A DNA stretch of 47,614 nucleotides. Source: Streptomyces sp. MBT65 (GTDB lineage Bacteria; Actinomycetota; Actinomycetes; Streptomycetales; Streptomycetaceae). The notes beneath the pieces were generated by a model, which saw only the letters and a list, made by a program, of their open reading frames with translations, did not search any database and was not told the DNA's origin. The stretch covers positions 1 to 47,614 of the forward strand of contig NZ_JAENRY010000042.1 of NCBI RefSeq assembly GCF_016612545.1, written 5' to 3'. Of this stretch, positions 16,412-24,100 are shown in pieces (within the stretch, counting starts at the first letter, position 1; every line of letters begins with the position of its first letter). The position numbers were made by a program, and so were the translations under genes.

Positions 16412-16533
16412 AGGGGCTGTTCGATTCTGGACTGCACGCCGGGGTGCACCTCAGCCCGAATCGCCATATATGAAGCTCCATCAGGTTTGATGAGTGCGGG
16501 CTGTTTCGTACCGTCCGGGTCGATGCCCAGGAC

Positions 16534-17062
16534 ATGGACCACGACGAGATCTCCTGGCAGGACGTGCTGTTCGAGGGCGTCGAGGTGCTGATCACCGCCG
16601 CAGCGCACGGGGTGAGCGGATTGATGGTGCGGCTGGCCGGCCGGAGTCGTGAAGGCGTATGTCCGTCCTGCGGCGAGGCGTCGGCGCGGGTGCACGACCG
16701 CTATGAGCGACAGCTGCAGGATCTTCCGCTGGCCGGGCACGCCGTACGGATCCTGCTGTCCGTGCGACGCTTCGCGTGCGTCGATCCGGCTTGCTCACAG
16801 CGCACATTCGCTGAGCAGATATCGGGGCTGACCAGCCCGTACGCGCGGTGCACTGACCGGCTCGGCGAGCTGCTGGACCGGGTCGCACTCGCGTTAGCGG
16901 GCCGCGCCGGGTCCCGGATGGCTCCTGCTCTGGGGGTGACCGCGGGGCGGATGGGGCTGCTGAACCGCGTCCGGGCGATGCCTGACCCGCTCTACCGCAC
17001 CCCGCGGGTCCTCGGTGTCGATGATTTCGCCACCCACCGCGGTATCCGGTACGCGACGGTGC
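16534..17062 (+). pseudogene. ISL3-family transposase, N-terminal half
   Basis: From ATG 16534 the product has the ISL3 zinc-finger region (VCPSCGEASARVHDRYERQL, then RFACVDPACSQRTFAEQI), the middle helix-turn-helix and the first catalytic Asp in RVLGVDDFATHRGIRYATV. At about 17062 the frame passes directly into the antisense of a HINT/toxin gene, so the rest of the catalytic core is missing. A complementary C-terminal half of the same family is found at 42207-43163 on the same strand. Confidence 0.8.
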
Positions 17063-17560
17063 CGTACCGTCCACCGCTGCATCGAAACCAGGGTGCCCCT
17101 CTGGCACACCGCGATAGACGGTTGTCCCGCCACCGCAATTGTGAACGAGGATCGCCGTGCCGCCCGCCAGCACATAGTAGGTATGCAGTTCCTCGACGGT
17201 GAGGTTGTACATGTCGCGGTCGCCGGGTCGCGGGGTGACGACGGTGACGTGGACGTGGCGGTCGTCGACGCTGTTGAGTGCGTGGCCTGCGAGGAGTTGG
17301 CCGGCGGGGACCCAGGTGTGGAGGGTGTCGTCCCAGAAGGGGTGCTTGCCTCGACCTTGTCACCGGTCTTGATGTCGCCGATGGGCTTGGTCTTGCCGTC
17401 GGCCATCAGGACCGGGGTGGTGGGGGTGAAACTGCACGAAATGGCTTTGCCTGCGCCGACTACGGCGGCCTGCCAGACTGCTCCGGTCGCACCGTTGCCC
17501 TCTACAGTCGGGCCGCCGCCAGCAGACCCAGCTCCGCCCTGCGCTATGCCCGGATCAGGT
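17063..17560 (-). pseudogene. Rhs-type polymorphic toxin relic: pretoxin HINT domain and toxin start
   Basis: Minus strand. The upstream frame reads AVWQAAVVGAGKAISCSFTP then TTPVLMADGKTKPIGDIKT and GDKVEA, the HINT N-terminus with its Cys1. At about 17343 it jumps one frame to KHPFWDDTLHTWVPAGQLLA, then MYNLTVEELHTYYVLAGG and TAILVHNC, the HINT C-terminus. The central HINT segment (about 40 residues in normal members) is deleted at that point. A toxin start TTVYRGVPEGHPGFDAAVDG follows, resembling ADP-ribosyltransferase-type tips, and is cut off by the ISL3 relic. HINT domains normally release the toxin by self-cleavage; this copy is broken. Confidence 0.75.
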
Positions 17561-17755
17561 CCCCAGGAACCGTGGCGGCGAGCCTGGAGCGAACTCCAGC
17601 GGGCGGGCCATCGGGTCTCGGTCGCGGCGTGCGTCAGTTCGTCGGCTGCGGAGCAGTTCCGATCCCGGATGTTCTATCGGTGCATCTGCGAGCTGCTCCC
17701 CCGTTACAGCCGAGGCAAGGGGCTTGCGGGCGTCTGCGCGACTCACCAATATTTC

Positions 17756-18169
17756 CTACCCTTCTTTCACCGGGATGACCACTCCGCATTCCATCCGAAG
17801 ATCAGAAGCAAATGCTTCCCCGCCATACCGAGGAACGACTAGATTCCACCAAGCAAATCCCGATAAATCTCTGACGGGAAGAGCCACCGTAGCAACCGAC
17901 TTGAATACCTCATCTACCCGGCCAACCGCTTCACGGAATACAGAAAACCCTTCCATCCCCCTTAGCTCTTCATCATCAAGCACGAGCTGAAAATTCCTTC
18001 GAATCCACAAATCGCCTTGATATTCAGCAAGATTGTCATCATATCCTGCTACGCAACCATCAACGAATTGTTTCCACTCGCACAGATCCACCTCCGACAC
18101 AACGGGCCCCTTATGTTTGACGGTTCGACCAATCTCCTGGTATCGCTTATAGAATTCCAAGCCTTTCAC
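17756..18169 (-). CDS. probable immunity protein of a polymorphic toxin
   Basis: A 137-residue acidic cytoplasmic protein starting at GTG 18169, with GGAGG four bases upstream (an in-frame ATG at 18199 is weaker). It reads GLEFYKRYQEIGRTVKHKG, then DLCEWKQFVDGCVAGYDDNL and LWIRRNFQLVLDDEELRGM. GC content and third-position GC are clearly below the neighbouring genes, as is usual for toxin/immunity cassettes acquired by transfer. It directly follows the toxin tip ending at 18259 on the same strand with a gap of 89 bases, the canonical toxin-immunity order. Family not recognised; role inferred from context. Confidence 0.55.
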   Translation of the reverse strand: MKGLEFYKRYQEIGRTVKHKGPVVSEVDLCEWKQFVDGCVAGYDDNLAEYQGDLWIRRNFQLVLDDEELRGMEGFSVFREAVGRVDEVFKSVATVALPVRDLSGFAWWNLVVPRYGGEAFASDLRMECGVVIPVKEG

Positions 18170-18258
18170 ACTACCTCCACCCGGCTCATTTTTCTTCAAC
18201 CATCACGAACCAGACTCGGGTACGGAATTTGCATCCCGCACCCGGGTTCCATATTTCA

Positions 18259-18577
18259 CTAGGGGAAACTCTGGACCTGCTCCCCGAAATGCGACTCCAA
18301 GTCGCCTACCGGACGGAAGAAGGTGCTTACACTTCCTCCACTATTGAGGATTCCAAAATTCCCCGTCACCGGGTCTTTCCGGAATAGCGTTCCAGCTGAC
18401 GAAAGGCGATCATCCGGATGTCCGGACCTATAGGGGCCACGCAAGAGATCACCAGCCGCCTGCTTATATTCTGCAAACCCATTGGCCCCGCCGAATTCCG
18501 GGTTGGTCGGGCCCACGGTCTTGCTATAGTTTCCCTCTTTGTTCCGCGCAACACCAAACGCGTGTTTCAGATTCCAC
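18259..18577 (-). pseudogene. polymorphic toxin C-terminal (tip) domain, 5' truncated
   Basis: The frame reads NLKHAFGVARNKEGNYSKTV, then FAEYKQAAGDLLRGPYR and GTLFRKDPVTGNFGILNSGG followed by STFFRPVGDLESHF. The final pattern (R-K-D-P-x-T-G-x-F-G ... TFFRP) is typical of small nuclease-like tips of CdiA/Rhs toxins. The N-terminal delivery region is missing: at about 18570 the frame runs into the antisense of an integrase fragment. The low GC matches the adjacent immunity-like gene. Exact toxin family not assigned. Confidence 0.55.
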
Positions 18578-18817
18578 GACCTCCGCCACTCGGCGGCCAC
18601 CCTCCTCCTGGAGCAAGGGGTGGAACTCGTCGTCATCAAGGAGCTGTTGGGTCACGCCCACATCGGCGTCACGGCCACCGTGTACGCCCACGTCCGACTC
18701 CGCCTCCAACGCGACGCCATCCACCTCCTCGGTAATGCCCTCCGCAACCCCATCGAGACCACCGACGTGCCCGACGACGGCGACGAACCACCGCTCTGCG
18801 CGGTTCCAGTCCGCTGA
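18566..18817 (+). pseudogene. tyrosine recombinase (phage-type integrase), C-terminal fragment
   Basis: The frame reads FRFHDLRHSAATLLLEQGVE, then LVVIKELLGHAHIGVTATVY and AHVRLRLQRDAIHLLGNAL. It contains the second Arg box (HDLRH), the LGH box and the nucleophile Tyr of VTATVYAHV. About 80 codons survive, and the N-terminal DNA-binding and first catalytic Arg regions are missing. It overlaps the truncated toxin tip antisense at a junction near 18570. No attachment site or tRNA was seen next to it. Confidence 0.75.
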
Positions 18818-18848
18818 CGTTGCCGTCAACTACTGCCGTCAGACACCC

Positions 18849-18884
18849 CAGAGGCCCGGCCGAAACAATCCGGTGGGGCCTCTG
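18849..18884. terminator. terminator-like hairpin between integrase fragment and immunity-like gene
   Basis: CAGAGGCCC pairs with GGGCCTCTG (nine bases, perfect) around an 18-base loop. It lies between two genes converging from 18817 and 18904, so it could serve both directions. Confidence 0.6.
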
Positions 18885-18903
18885 CGATTTCACCTGACGA
18901 CTC

Positions 18904-19350
18904 CTACTCGATCAGCGCCGTCAAAATCCAGACCTCGTACTCCTCAGTTGTCACTCCGCACGAAACGCGACCATCGAGGGACATTGCAACAAACTCCGGC
19001 TCTCCATCCACAGAACCGAGTTGCTGAGCCAACCTCATCGAGCTGGTGCGCTGGACGCGAGCCCAAGGAGCATTCGCAGCACCTGCACCGGCCACACTGA
19101 TGAGAAAGTCACCTTGGTCTCCGAAAATTCCAATCTCCTCGGAAAGTCTCACCCATTGATCCTGCACTTCGGAGAAATGCAAATTTTCCGCTAGGGCGTG
19201 AATCCGGACATCAGGCGTAGCCCCACCTCTAATAATTGGACGCCACGCTTTCATAGGCTCTGGGGCTTCCCCGGCCCATGCACTGTCCAGAACAGTAAGA
19301 CCCGCCGCTTCCAGCAACGATCTACGCGCCTCGAGATCCAAGATACTCAC
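18904..19350 (-). CDS. hypothetical protein, possible second immunity protein
   Basis: A 148-residue protein from ATG 19350. It begins SILDLEARRSLLEAAGLTVL and ends GVTTEEYEVWILTALIE, with an alpha+beta pattern and no signal peptide or TM helix. Third-position GC is lower than in housekeeping neighbours, similar to the toxin/immunity pieces next door. Size and context would suit an orphan immunity protein, but no family was recognised, so the role is inference only. Confidence 0.5.
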   Translation of the reverse strand: MSILDLEARRSLLEAAGLTVLDSAWAGEAPEPMKAWRPIIRGGATPDVRIHALAENLHFSEVQDQWVRLSEEIGIFGDQGDFLISVAGAGAANAPWARVQRTSSMRLAQQLGSVDGEPEFVAMSLDGRVSCGVTTEEYEVWILTALIE

Positions 19351-19434
19351 CCGGCCGATTCGTGGTACATGTGATGCGAGCCTCCCACTGGGGAGTAACG
19401 CTCAAACTCTGAGTTCATATCCCAGCCGTGACTG

Positions 19435-20052
19435 ATGAGTCGCGTTTCGCAAGCACAAGCGCTCGAGAACCGCAGGCGCGCGGTCGCCGCGGCCTCCCAG
19501 CTCTTCCGGGAGCGCGGCGTGAACGCCATCAGCGTCGCCGATCTGATGAAGTCCATCGGGCTGACCACGGGCGGCTTCTACAAGTAGTTCCCCTCCCAGG
19601 AGGCCCTGGTGGCCGAGGCGACTGAAGCCGCTTTCGGGGACCTTGCCCTACTCCTGGCGGAGTTCGACACGACCCACGGCGATCACGACACCGCGCGCGC
19701 CGCCCTCGTCGACTTCTACCTGTCGACCGAGCACCGCGACCAACGCGGCACAGGTTGCCGCATCGCCGGATTCGCAGGGGACATGGCCCGCGAACCCACA
19801 GCCGGTGAGGTGCGCGAAACGTACGCGGCCGGAGTCCGGGAATTCGCCGCGTGGATGTCCGCCGACGCCGACGACGGCCTTCCCATGGTGGCCGCCCTGG
19901 TCGGTGCCATCCTGCTCGCACGCGCCACCGCGGGAACAGAGCTGTCGGAGAAGATCCTGGCGTCGACCCACACAGCCCTGACCGCACCACACGGGCCTCG
20001 ACCCGGAATCCCGGGTACAGGGGCTGCGCGACGGGGACCCGACGCCACGTAG
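19435..20052 (+). pseudogene. TetR-family regulator interrupted by an amber codon
   Basis: ATG 19435 opens ENRRRAVAAASQLFRERGVN, then SVADLMKSIGLTTGGFYK, a complete TetR helix-turn-helix. TAG at 19585-19587 falls where relatives have His or Gln before FPSQEAL, so a single CAG-to-TAG change would explain it. The same frame then continues with EATEAAFGDLALLLAEFDTT, a Cys-containing TGCRIAGFAGDMARE and a normal C-terminal domain to the TGA-side stop at 20052. Without readthrough only a 50-residue DNA-binding stub is made. A restart at GTG 19609 would lack DNA binding. Confidence 0.75.
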
Positions 20053-20214
20053 GTAGGCAATCTCCGGAATCCCAGCAGAACGCGGTGGCGGTAGCCCTCC
20101 GGCCGCCCACCCCTCCAACCATGCCGGAATGGACAGCAACGGCCGGATGACCTGCCATTTAGCCTCCGTAATGTCGCAGGCGTGACACCGCAAGCACTCC
20201 GGCCCGTCCGCCAT
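20047..20214 (-). pseudogene. IS5-family transposase, N-terminal relic
   Basis: From ATG 20214 on the minus strand: ECLRCHACDITEAKWQVIRP, then LLSIPAWLEGW, the N-terminal helix of Streptomyces IS5 transposases (ITDAEWxxIxPLLP). The next conserved piece, GGRPEGYRHRVLLGFRRLPT, is found one frame over, so a shift occurred near 20130. The remainder, with all catalytic residues, is missing. Confidence 0.6.
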
Positions 20215-20290
20215 GTTGCCGAACCGGTGCGCGAGGCGGTCACACGACAGGGACAGTCGATGGCAGCCGAGTCTCGACGTGGACGCGGCG

Positions 20291-20398
20291 CTATGTACGC
20301 GGGCCTAGAGCAACGCTGGACGGCTTGCCGAGCTGCCGGGCGCGGCGATGTACCGCTGAGTCGGCGCCGAAGGCGACGTCGTCGTCATGCGTGCTCAT
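20291..20398 (-). pseudogene. truncated short gene downstream of TetR
   Basis: ATG 20398 with GGGAG seven bases upstream opens STHDDDVAFGADSAVHRRAR and runs 35 codons to a stop next to the IS5 relic. It is co-oriented with and 50 bases downstream of the TetR gene. It looks like the beginning of a longer gene cut by the IS5 event, but no family can be told from the remaining residues. Confidence 0.35.
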
Positions 20399-20448
20399 GG
20401 GGTACTCCCGTTCCCGAGTGTTCGACGGTTGGCTCGTGGAGTGAGTGG

Positions 20449-21072
20449 TCATGCGGCGCGGTAGTGGGGCGCCAGGGTGGCGTGGATCTGCTTGCGGATG
20501 TCGGCGAGGACGGCTTCGTCGCTGTGGTGCAGGTACACGGTGGCGGTGGTGCTGAGGTGGATGATCGCGGTGATCACCCGCGCCAGCGTTGCCGCGTCGG
20601 CGGCGCCGATGTGCTCGTCGCGGGTGAGTAGGCCGGTGACGCCGCCCTCGAGGCGGCCGGCAAGGGCCAGGCCCGCTTGCCGGTAGGGCTCGGCCGGGTC
20701 GCCGAAGACGAGCTCGTGCATGTATGTGCGGCCGTTCTCGATGTGCTCCCTCACGCATTCCACTACGGGACGGACGAGAGCGACGACTGGCTCCAGAACG
20801 CCCTGCCCAACCGCGGCGTTCGCGGCGGCGAGGCCGTCGTCGATAGCGACGGCGAACTTCTCGTTCTGCACCATGATCAGCAACTCGGCCTTCGTGGACG
20901 CGTAAAGGTAGAGGGTGCCGATCGCGACATCGGCCCGGCGGGCGACCTGCTGCGTTGTGACCCTGCCGACGCCGTGTTCGGCGAACAGCTCGCGGGCTGC
21001 GGTCATGATGCGCTCGCGCTTGGCCTGTTTGGCCAGCTCGCGGCGCCCGATCGGCATGTGACCGCTTCCCAT
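20449..21072 (-). CDS. TetR-family transcriptional repressor (left paralogue)
   Basis: A 207-residue regulator from ATG 21072, preceded by GGGAGG. The helix-turn-helix reads RIMTAARELFAEHGVGRVTT and QQVARRADVAIGTLYLYAST, followed by KAELLIMVQNEKFAVAIDD. The ligand domain includes VRPVVECVREHIENGRTYMH and ELVFGDPAEPYRQAGLALA. It is clearly paralogous to the TetR at 26366, sharing TTQQ, GTLxLYAxTKxELL, ECxRxxIxNGRTYxxEMVFGDP-type blocks. It is divergent from the quinone oxidoreductase operon, and two tandem GAGTNNACTC palindromes lie in the gap, so it probably represses itself and that operon. Confidence 0.9.
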   Translation of the reverse strand: MGSGHMPIGRRELAKQAKRERIMTAARELFAEHGVGRVTTQQVARRADVAIGTLYLYASTKAELLIMVQNEKFAVAIDDGLAAANAAVGQGVLEPVVALVRPVVECVREHIENGRTYMHELVFGDPAEPYRQAGLALAGRLEGGVTGLLTRDEHIGAADAATLARVITAIIHLSTTATVYLHHSDEAVLADIRKQIHATLAPHYRAA

Positions 21073-21097
21073 GGGGACCTCCCTTGACATTATTTCC

Positions 21098-21123
21098 GAG
21101 TGGACTCATAGTTGAGTGTACTC
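21098..21123. promoter_or_regulatory. candidate TetR operator, two GAGTNNACTC palindromes
   Basis: GAGTGGACTC (21098-21107) and GAGTGTACTC (21114-21123) are ten-base palindromes spaced 16 bases centre to centre, between the TetR start at 21072 and the oxidoreductase start at 21221. Tandem symmetrical sites in a divergent promoter region fit TetR autoregulation. Confidence 0.55.
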
Positions 21124-21220
21124 AGATTGGTCGAGTGGGCGAGGTTCCGGATGCCGCACCGAGTTTGCCGATCCAATCCCAAACACGGATAAATAGGACG
21201 AAGACTAGGAGTGGCGCCCC

Positions 21221-22216
21221 ATGAGAGCGTTCGTCGTCACCAAGTACAAGGAGCCGCTGCAGGAGGCGGAAGTCCCCGAGCCCACCGTCGGTGAGCACGA
21301 CGTGCTGGTGCGGGTGGAGGCAGCCGGGCTGAACCCGCTGGATGAGAAGATCCGCGCCGGTGAGTTCAAGCAGATCCTGCCCTACAAGCTGCCGCTGATC
21401 CTGGGCAACGACGTCGCGGGCACCGTCATTGGCGTCGGGGCGGCGGTTCGCGGATTCAAGCCCGGAGACGAGGTCTACGCCCGGCCCGCCCAGGACCGTA
21501 TCGGCACGTTCGCCGAGCGCATCGCCGTCGCGGAGGGCGACGTGGCGCTCAAGCCCGCCTCGATCAGCATGGATGAGGCCGGCTCACTGCCGTTGGTGGC
21601 GCTCACGGCGTGGCAGGCGCTGGTGGAGCGCGGGAAGGTGCGGCCCGGGCAAAAGGTTCTCATCCACGCCGGCGCTGGCGGGGTCGGTTCGATCGCGATC
21701 CAGCTCGCCGCGCACCTCGGTGCGAGCGTCGCCACGACCGCCGGCGGTTCCAACGCGCACTTCGTGCGCGCGCTCGGCGCGGACACGGTGATCGATTACC
21801 GCACCCAGGACTTCGAGCAGCTCCTGACCGGCTACGACCTGGTGTTGGACGGCATCGGTGGTAAGAATCTCGAGAAGTCCCTGCGGGTGCTCAAGCCCGG
21901 CGGCAAGGCCATCGGGATCGCCGGTCCCCCGGACCCCGCGTTCGCCCGCGAGGCTGGCCTGAACCCGCTGCTGCGCCTGGCGGTCGCAGGCCTGAGCCGC
22001 AAGATCCGCAAGCAGGCGAAGAAGCTCGGCGTGACGTACGAGTTCCTGCTCATGCGCGCCAGCGGCGATCAGCTCCGCCAGATGACCACCCTCATCGATC
22101 AGGGCGTGGTGCGCCCGGTCGTGGGCAAGGTGGTCCGCTTCGACCAGACCCCGCAGGCGCTGCAGTCCCTGTCCCAGGGCGGCATCCGCGGCAAGGCCGT
22201 CATCGGCAACAGCTGA
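21221..22216 (+). CDS. NADP-dependent quinone oxidoreductase-like MDR enzyme
   Basis: A 331-residue medium-chain dehydrogenase/reductase of the zinc-free quinone reductase branch. The N-terminal GroES-like domain includes VLVRVEAAGLNPLDEKIRAG and LILGNDVAGTVIGVGAAVRG. The Rossmann domain has the nucleotide motif HAGAGGVGSIAIQLAAHLGA and DYRTQDFEQLLTGYDLVLDG. No zinc-binding Cys cluster is present. It likely reduces quinones or alpha,beta-unsaturated carbonyls with NADPH. It is the first gene of a plus-strand run of four (21221-24931), with a 66-base gap to the hydrolase, under the divergent TetR. Confidence 0.88.
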   Translation: MRAFVVTKYKEPLQEAEVPEPTVGEHDVLVRVEAAGLNPLDEKIRAGEFKQILPYKLPLILGNDVAGTVIGVGAAVRGFKPGDEVYARPAQDRIGTFAERIAVAEGDVALKPASISMDEAGSLPLVALTAWQALVERGKVRPGQKVLIHAGAGGVGSIAIQLAAHLGASVATTAGGSNAHFVRALGADTVIDYRTQDFEQLLTGYDLVLDGIGGKNLEKSLRVLKPGGKAIGIAGPPDPAFAREAGLNPLLRLAVAGLSRKIRKQAKKLGVTYEFLLMRASGDQLRQMTTLIDQGVVRPVVGKVVRFDQTPQALQSLSQGGIRGKAVIGNS

Positions 22217-22282
22217 CCCGCCCCAACCGCGACGGGCGACACGAAACACACAGCGACACAGAACACGCAAGGAGAATACGTC

Positions 22283-23149
22283 ATGAGCAGCACCGACACC
22301 CCGAACGAAGCCGTCATCACCTCCTACGCGAAGGCTCCGGCCCGCACCGTCAGTACCGGCGGCGTCACCTATGCCTACCGCGAGCTGGGACCGAAGGGCG
22401 GCATTCCCGTCGTCTTCTTCGTCCACCTCGCCGCGACCCTGGACAACTGGGACCCCCGCATCGTCGATCCCATCGCGAAGGGCCGTCACGTCATCACCTT
22501 CGACAACCGCGGTGTCGGGGCGTCCAGCGGCCAGGTGCCGGACAGTGTCGAGGCGATGGCCGACGACGCCTACACCTTCATCAAGGCGCTCGGGCACGAA
22601 AAGATCGACGTCTTCTCCTTCTCCCTCGGCGGCATGGTCGCCCAGGCCCTGGTGGTCAAGCACCCCGAGCTCGTCCGCAAGCTCGTCCTCACCGGCACCG
22701 GGCCCAAGGGCGGCAAGGACATGGACAAGGTCGCCAGAACCACCTACTGGGACATCCTGCGCGCCACCTTGACCCGCTCGGACCCCAAGGAGTTCCTGTT
22801 CTTCAACCGCAACGCCACCGGCAAGCCCGCCGCACGCGCGTTCGTCAACCGGCTCAAGGAGCGCACCGTCGACCGCGACGCGGACATCAAGACCAAGGCG
22901 TTCCAGACACAGCTGAAGGCCATCAAGAAGTGGGGGCGCTCCGCCCCCGACAACCTGTCGTCGATCACGCAGCCCACCCTGATCGCCAACGGCGACAACG
23001 ACCGCATGGTGCCGTCGGTCCTGTCGGAGGACCTGCACCAGCGCATCAAGGGCAGTGAGCTGATCATCTACCCCGACTCCGGGCACGGCGGCATCTTCCA
23101 GTACCACGACCGGTTCGCCCCCGTGGCGGTCGAGTTCCTCACCCCGTGA
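22283..23149 (+). CDS. alpha/beta hydrolase
   Basis: A 288-residue serine hydrolase preceded by AAGGAG (22269-22274). The core shows VVFFVHLAATLDNWDPRI, FDNRGVGASSGQVPDS, the nucleophile elbow FSFSLGGMVAQAL (Ser near residue 116), an acidic residue in IANGDNDRMVPS and the catalytic His in PDSGHGGIFQYH. The usual HG dipeptide of the oxyanion loop reads HL, which is atypical. It should act on a small ester, lactone or C-C bond substrate. It lies in the TetR-controlled run between the oxidoreductase and an EthD-like gene. Confidence 0.86.
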   Translation: MSSTDTPNEAVITSYAKAPARTVSTGGVTYAYRELGPKGGIPVVFFVHLAATLDNWDPRIVDPIAKGRHVITFDNRGVGASSGQVPDSVEAMADDAYTFIKALGHEKIDVFSFSLGGMVAQALVVKHPELVRKLVLTGTGPKGGKDMDKVARTTYWDILRATLTRSDPKEFLFFNRNATGKPAARAFVNRLKERTVDRDADIKTKAFQTQLKAIKKWGRSAPDNLSSITQPTLIANGDNDRMVPSVLSEDLHQRIKGSELIIYPDSGHGGIFQYHDRFAPVAVEFLTP

Positions 23150-23182
23150 CAACCGCCTGACCAGGAAGGGATGGGCACCATC

Positions 23183-23989
23183 ATGAGCACGTCACCGGCC
23201 GCCGCGCCCCTGGCAGTGAAGAAGCCTCTCACCTCCTCGATCCTGCTGTGGGTGCGGACCGACCAGCCCCGCCAGAGGGGCATGGCCCACTGGAAGGGCC
23301 CGCACTCAGGGATCATCTCCGCCACCCCGGGCCTGGAGGAGTACCGGCAGATCCACCTCGCCGAGCACAACCCGGGCCGGTGGCCGGACACCGACGGGGT
23401 CCAGACCGCGATCCCCGCGGACCGGAAGATCGACGGCGTCGCGGAAGTCACCTTCCAATCGGCGCTCGCACCCCTGAAAGGGCGCAAGCAGACGAAGCTG
23501 GCCTACGCCGACGAGATCAACGTGTTCCGCCGCACCCTGCTCTACGCCGGCCCGCCGAACTCGTCCCGCTGGTACGACGTCGCAGGCCCCGGACAGCCGG
23601 TCGGTGCCCGCGCTCTGATCTACCTGCGCCGCAGGGACGAGGTCGGCGCCGGTGTCTTCCGGAAGTTCGTCAACGAGCAGCTCGCTCCCGCGCTCGCCGG
23701 CACCGGAGTGCTGCAGGAACTGCGCACGCAGACGTTCCTGCCCTGGAGTGAAAAGCTCTGGGACACCCCGAACGTCGCCCACGACAACCCCCACGACCAG
23801 CGCTTCCACGCCTCCCTCAGCCTCGGGTTCACCGGCATTGCGGCACGGGACGCCTTCTTCACCGGCAACGCGATCGAGGACCTGTCCGACCGGCTGGCCC
23901 CGCAGGTCTCCGCGATCCACGCCTACGACGTCACCGCCGCCCTCACCTACGTCAAGAACGGCGAGATCCTCCCGCACTACGAGGAGTGA
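23183..23989 (+). CDS. EthD-like / dimeric alpha-beta-barrel protein
   Basis: About 268 residues from ATG 23183 (ATG 23171 directly abuts the GGAAGGG site and is less suitable). Two similar halves are seen. The first (about 20-125) includes SSILLWVRTDQPRQRGMAHW, KGPHSGIISATPGLEEYRQ and GVAEVTFQS. The second (about 145-260) includes ALIYLRRRDEVGAGVFRKFV and FHASLSLGFTGIAARDAFF. H-W-K-G-P-H is the EthD-type hallmark. Members assist degradative monooxygenases or act without cofactor on reactive intermediates; the reaction here is unknown. It lies 33 bases after the hydrolase gene. Confidence 0.7.
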   Translation: MSTSPAAAPLAVKKPLTSSILLWVRTDQPRQRGMAHWKGPHSGIISATPGLEEYRQIHLAEHNPGRWPDTDGVQTAIPADRKIDGVAEVTFQSALAPLKGRKQTKLAYADEINVFRRTLLYAGPPNSSRWYDVAGPGQPVGARALIYLRRRDEVGAGVFRKFVNEQLAPALAGTGVLQELRTQTFLPWSEKLWDTPNVAHDNPHDQRFHASLSLGFTGIAARDAFFTGNAIEDLSDRLAPQVSAIHAYDVTAALTYVKNGEILPHYEE

Positions 23990-24100
23990 GCGGCGCGGGC
24001 TCTGCTCGGCAATGCATCCGCGCCACGCTTCCCGGCCCTCCTCGCGCCCCGTCGCCGTCCGACACCCATCACCCATCCCTGTCCATATCCGGAGCCAGCC

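Larger units (their letters stand above)
15978..16533. other. gap with a hairpin and an unassigned coding-like fragment
   Basis: Contains the hairpin at 16030-16069, the possible fragment at 16225-16411 and the left flank of the ISL3 relic. No intact gene was recognised. Confidence 0.5.

Noticed and set aside
16411..16533. Terminal inverted repeats delimiting the ISL3 relic (GATTCTGGACTG type on the left against the 43200 region)
   Set aside because: Only about half the bases match over 19 positions, too weak to call.
17555..17749. 64-codon minus frame upstream of the HINT relic
   Set aside because: No family resemblance, and the frame carrying the HINT domain is a different one.
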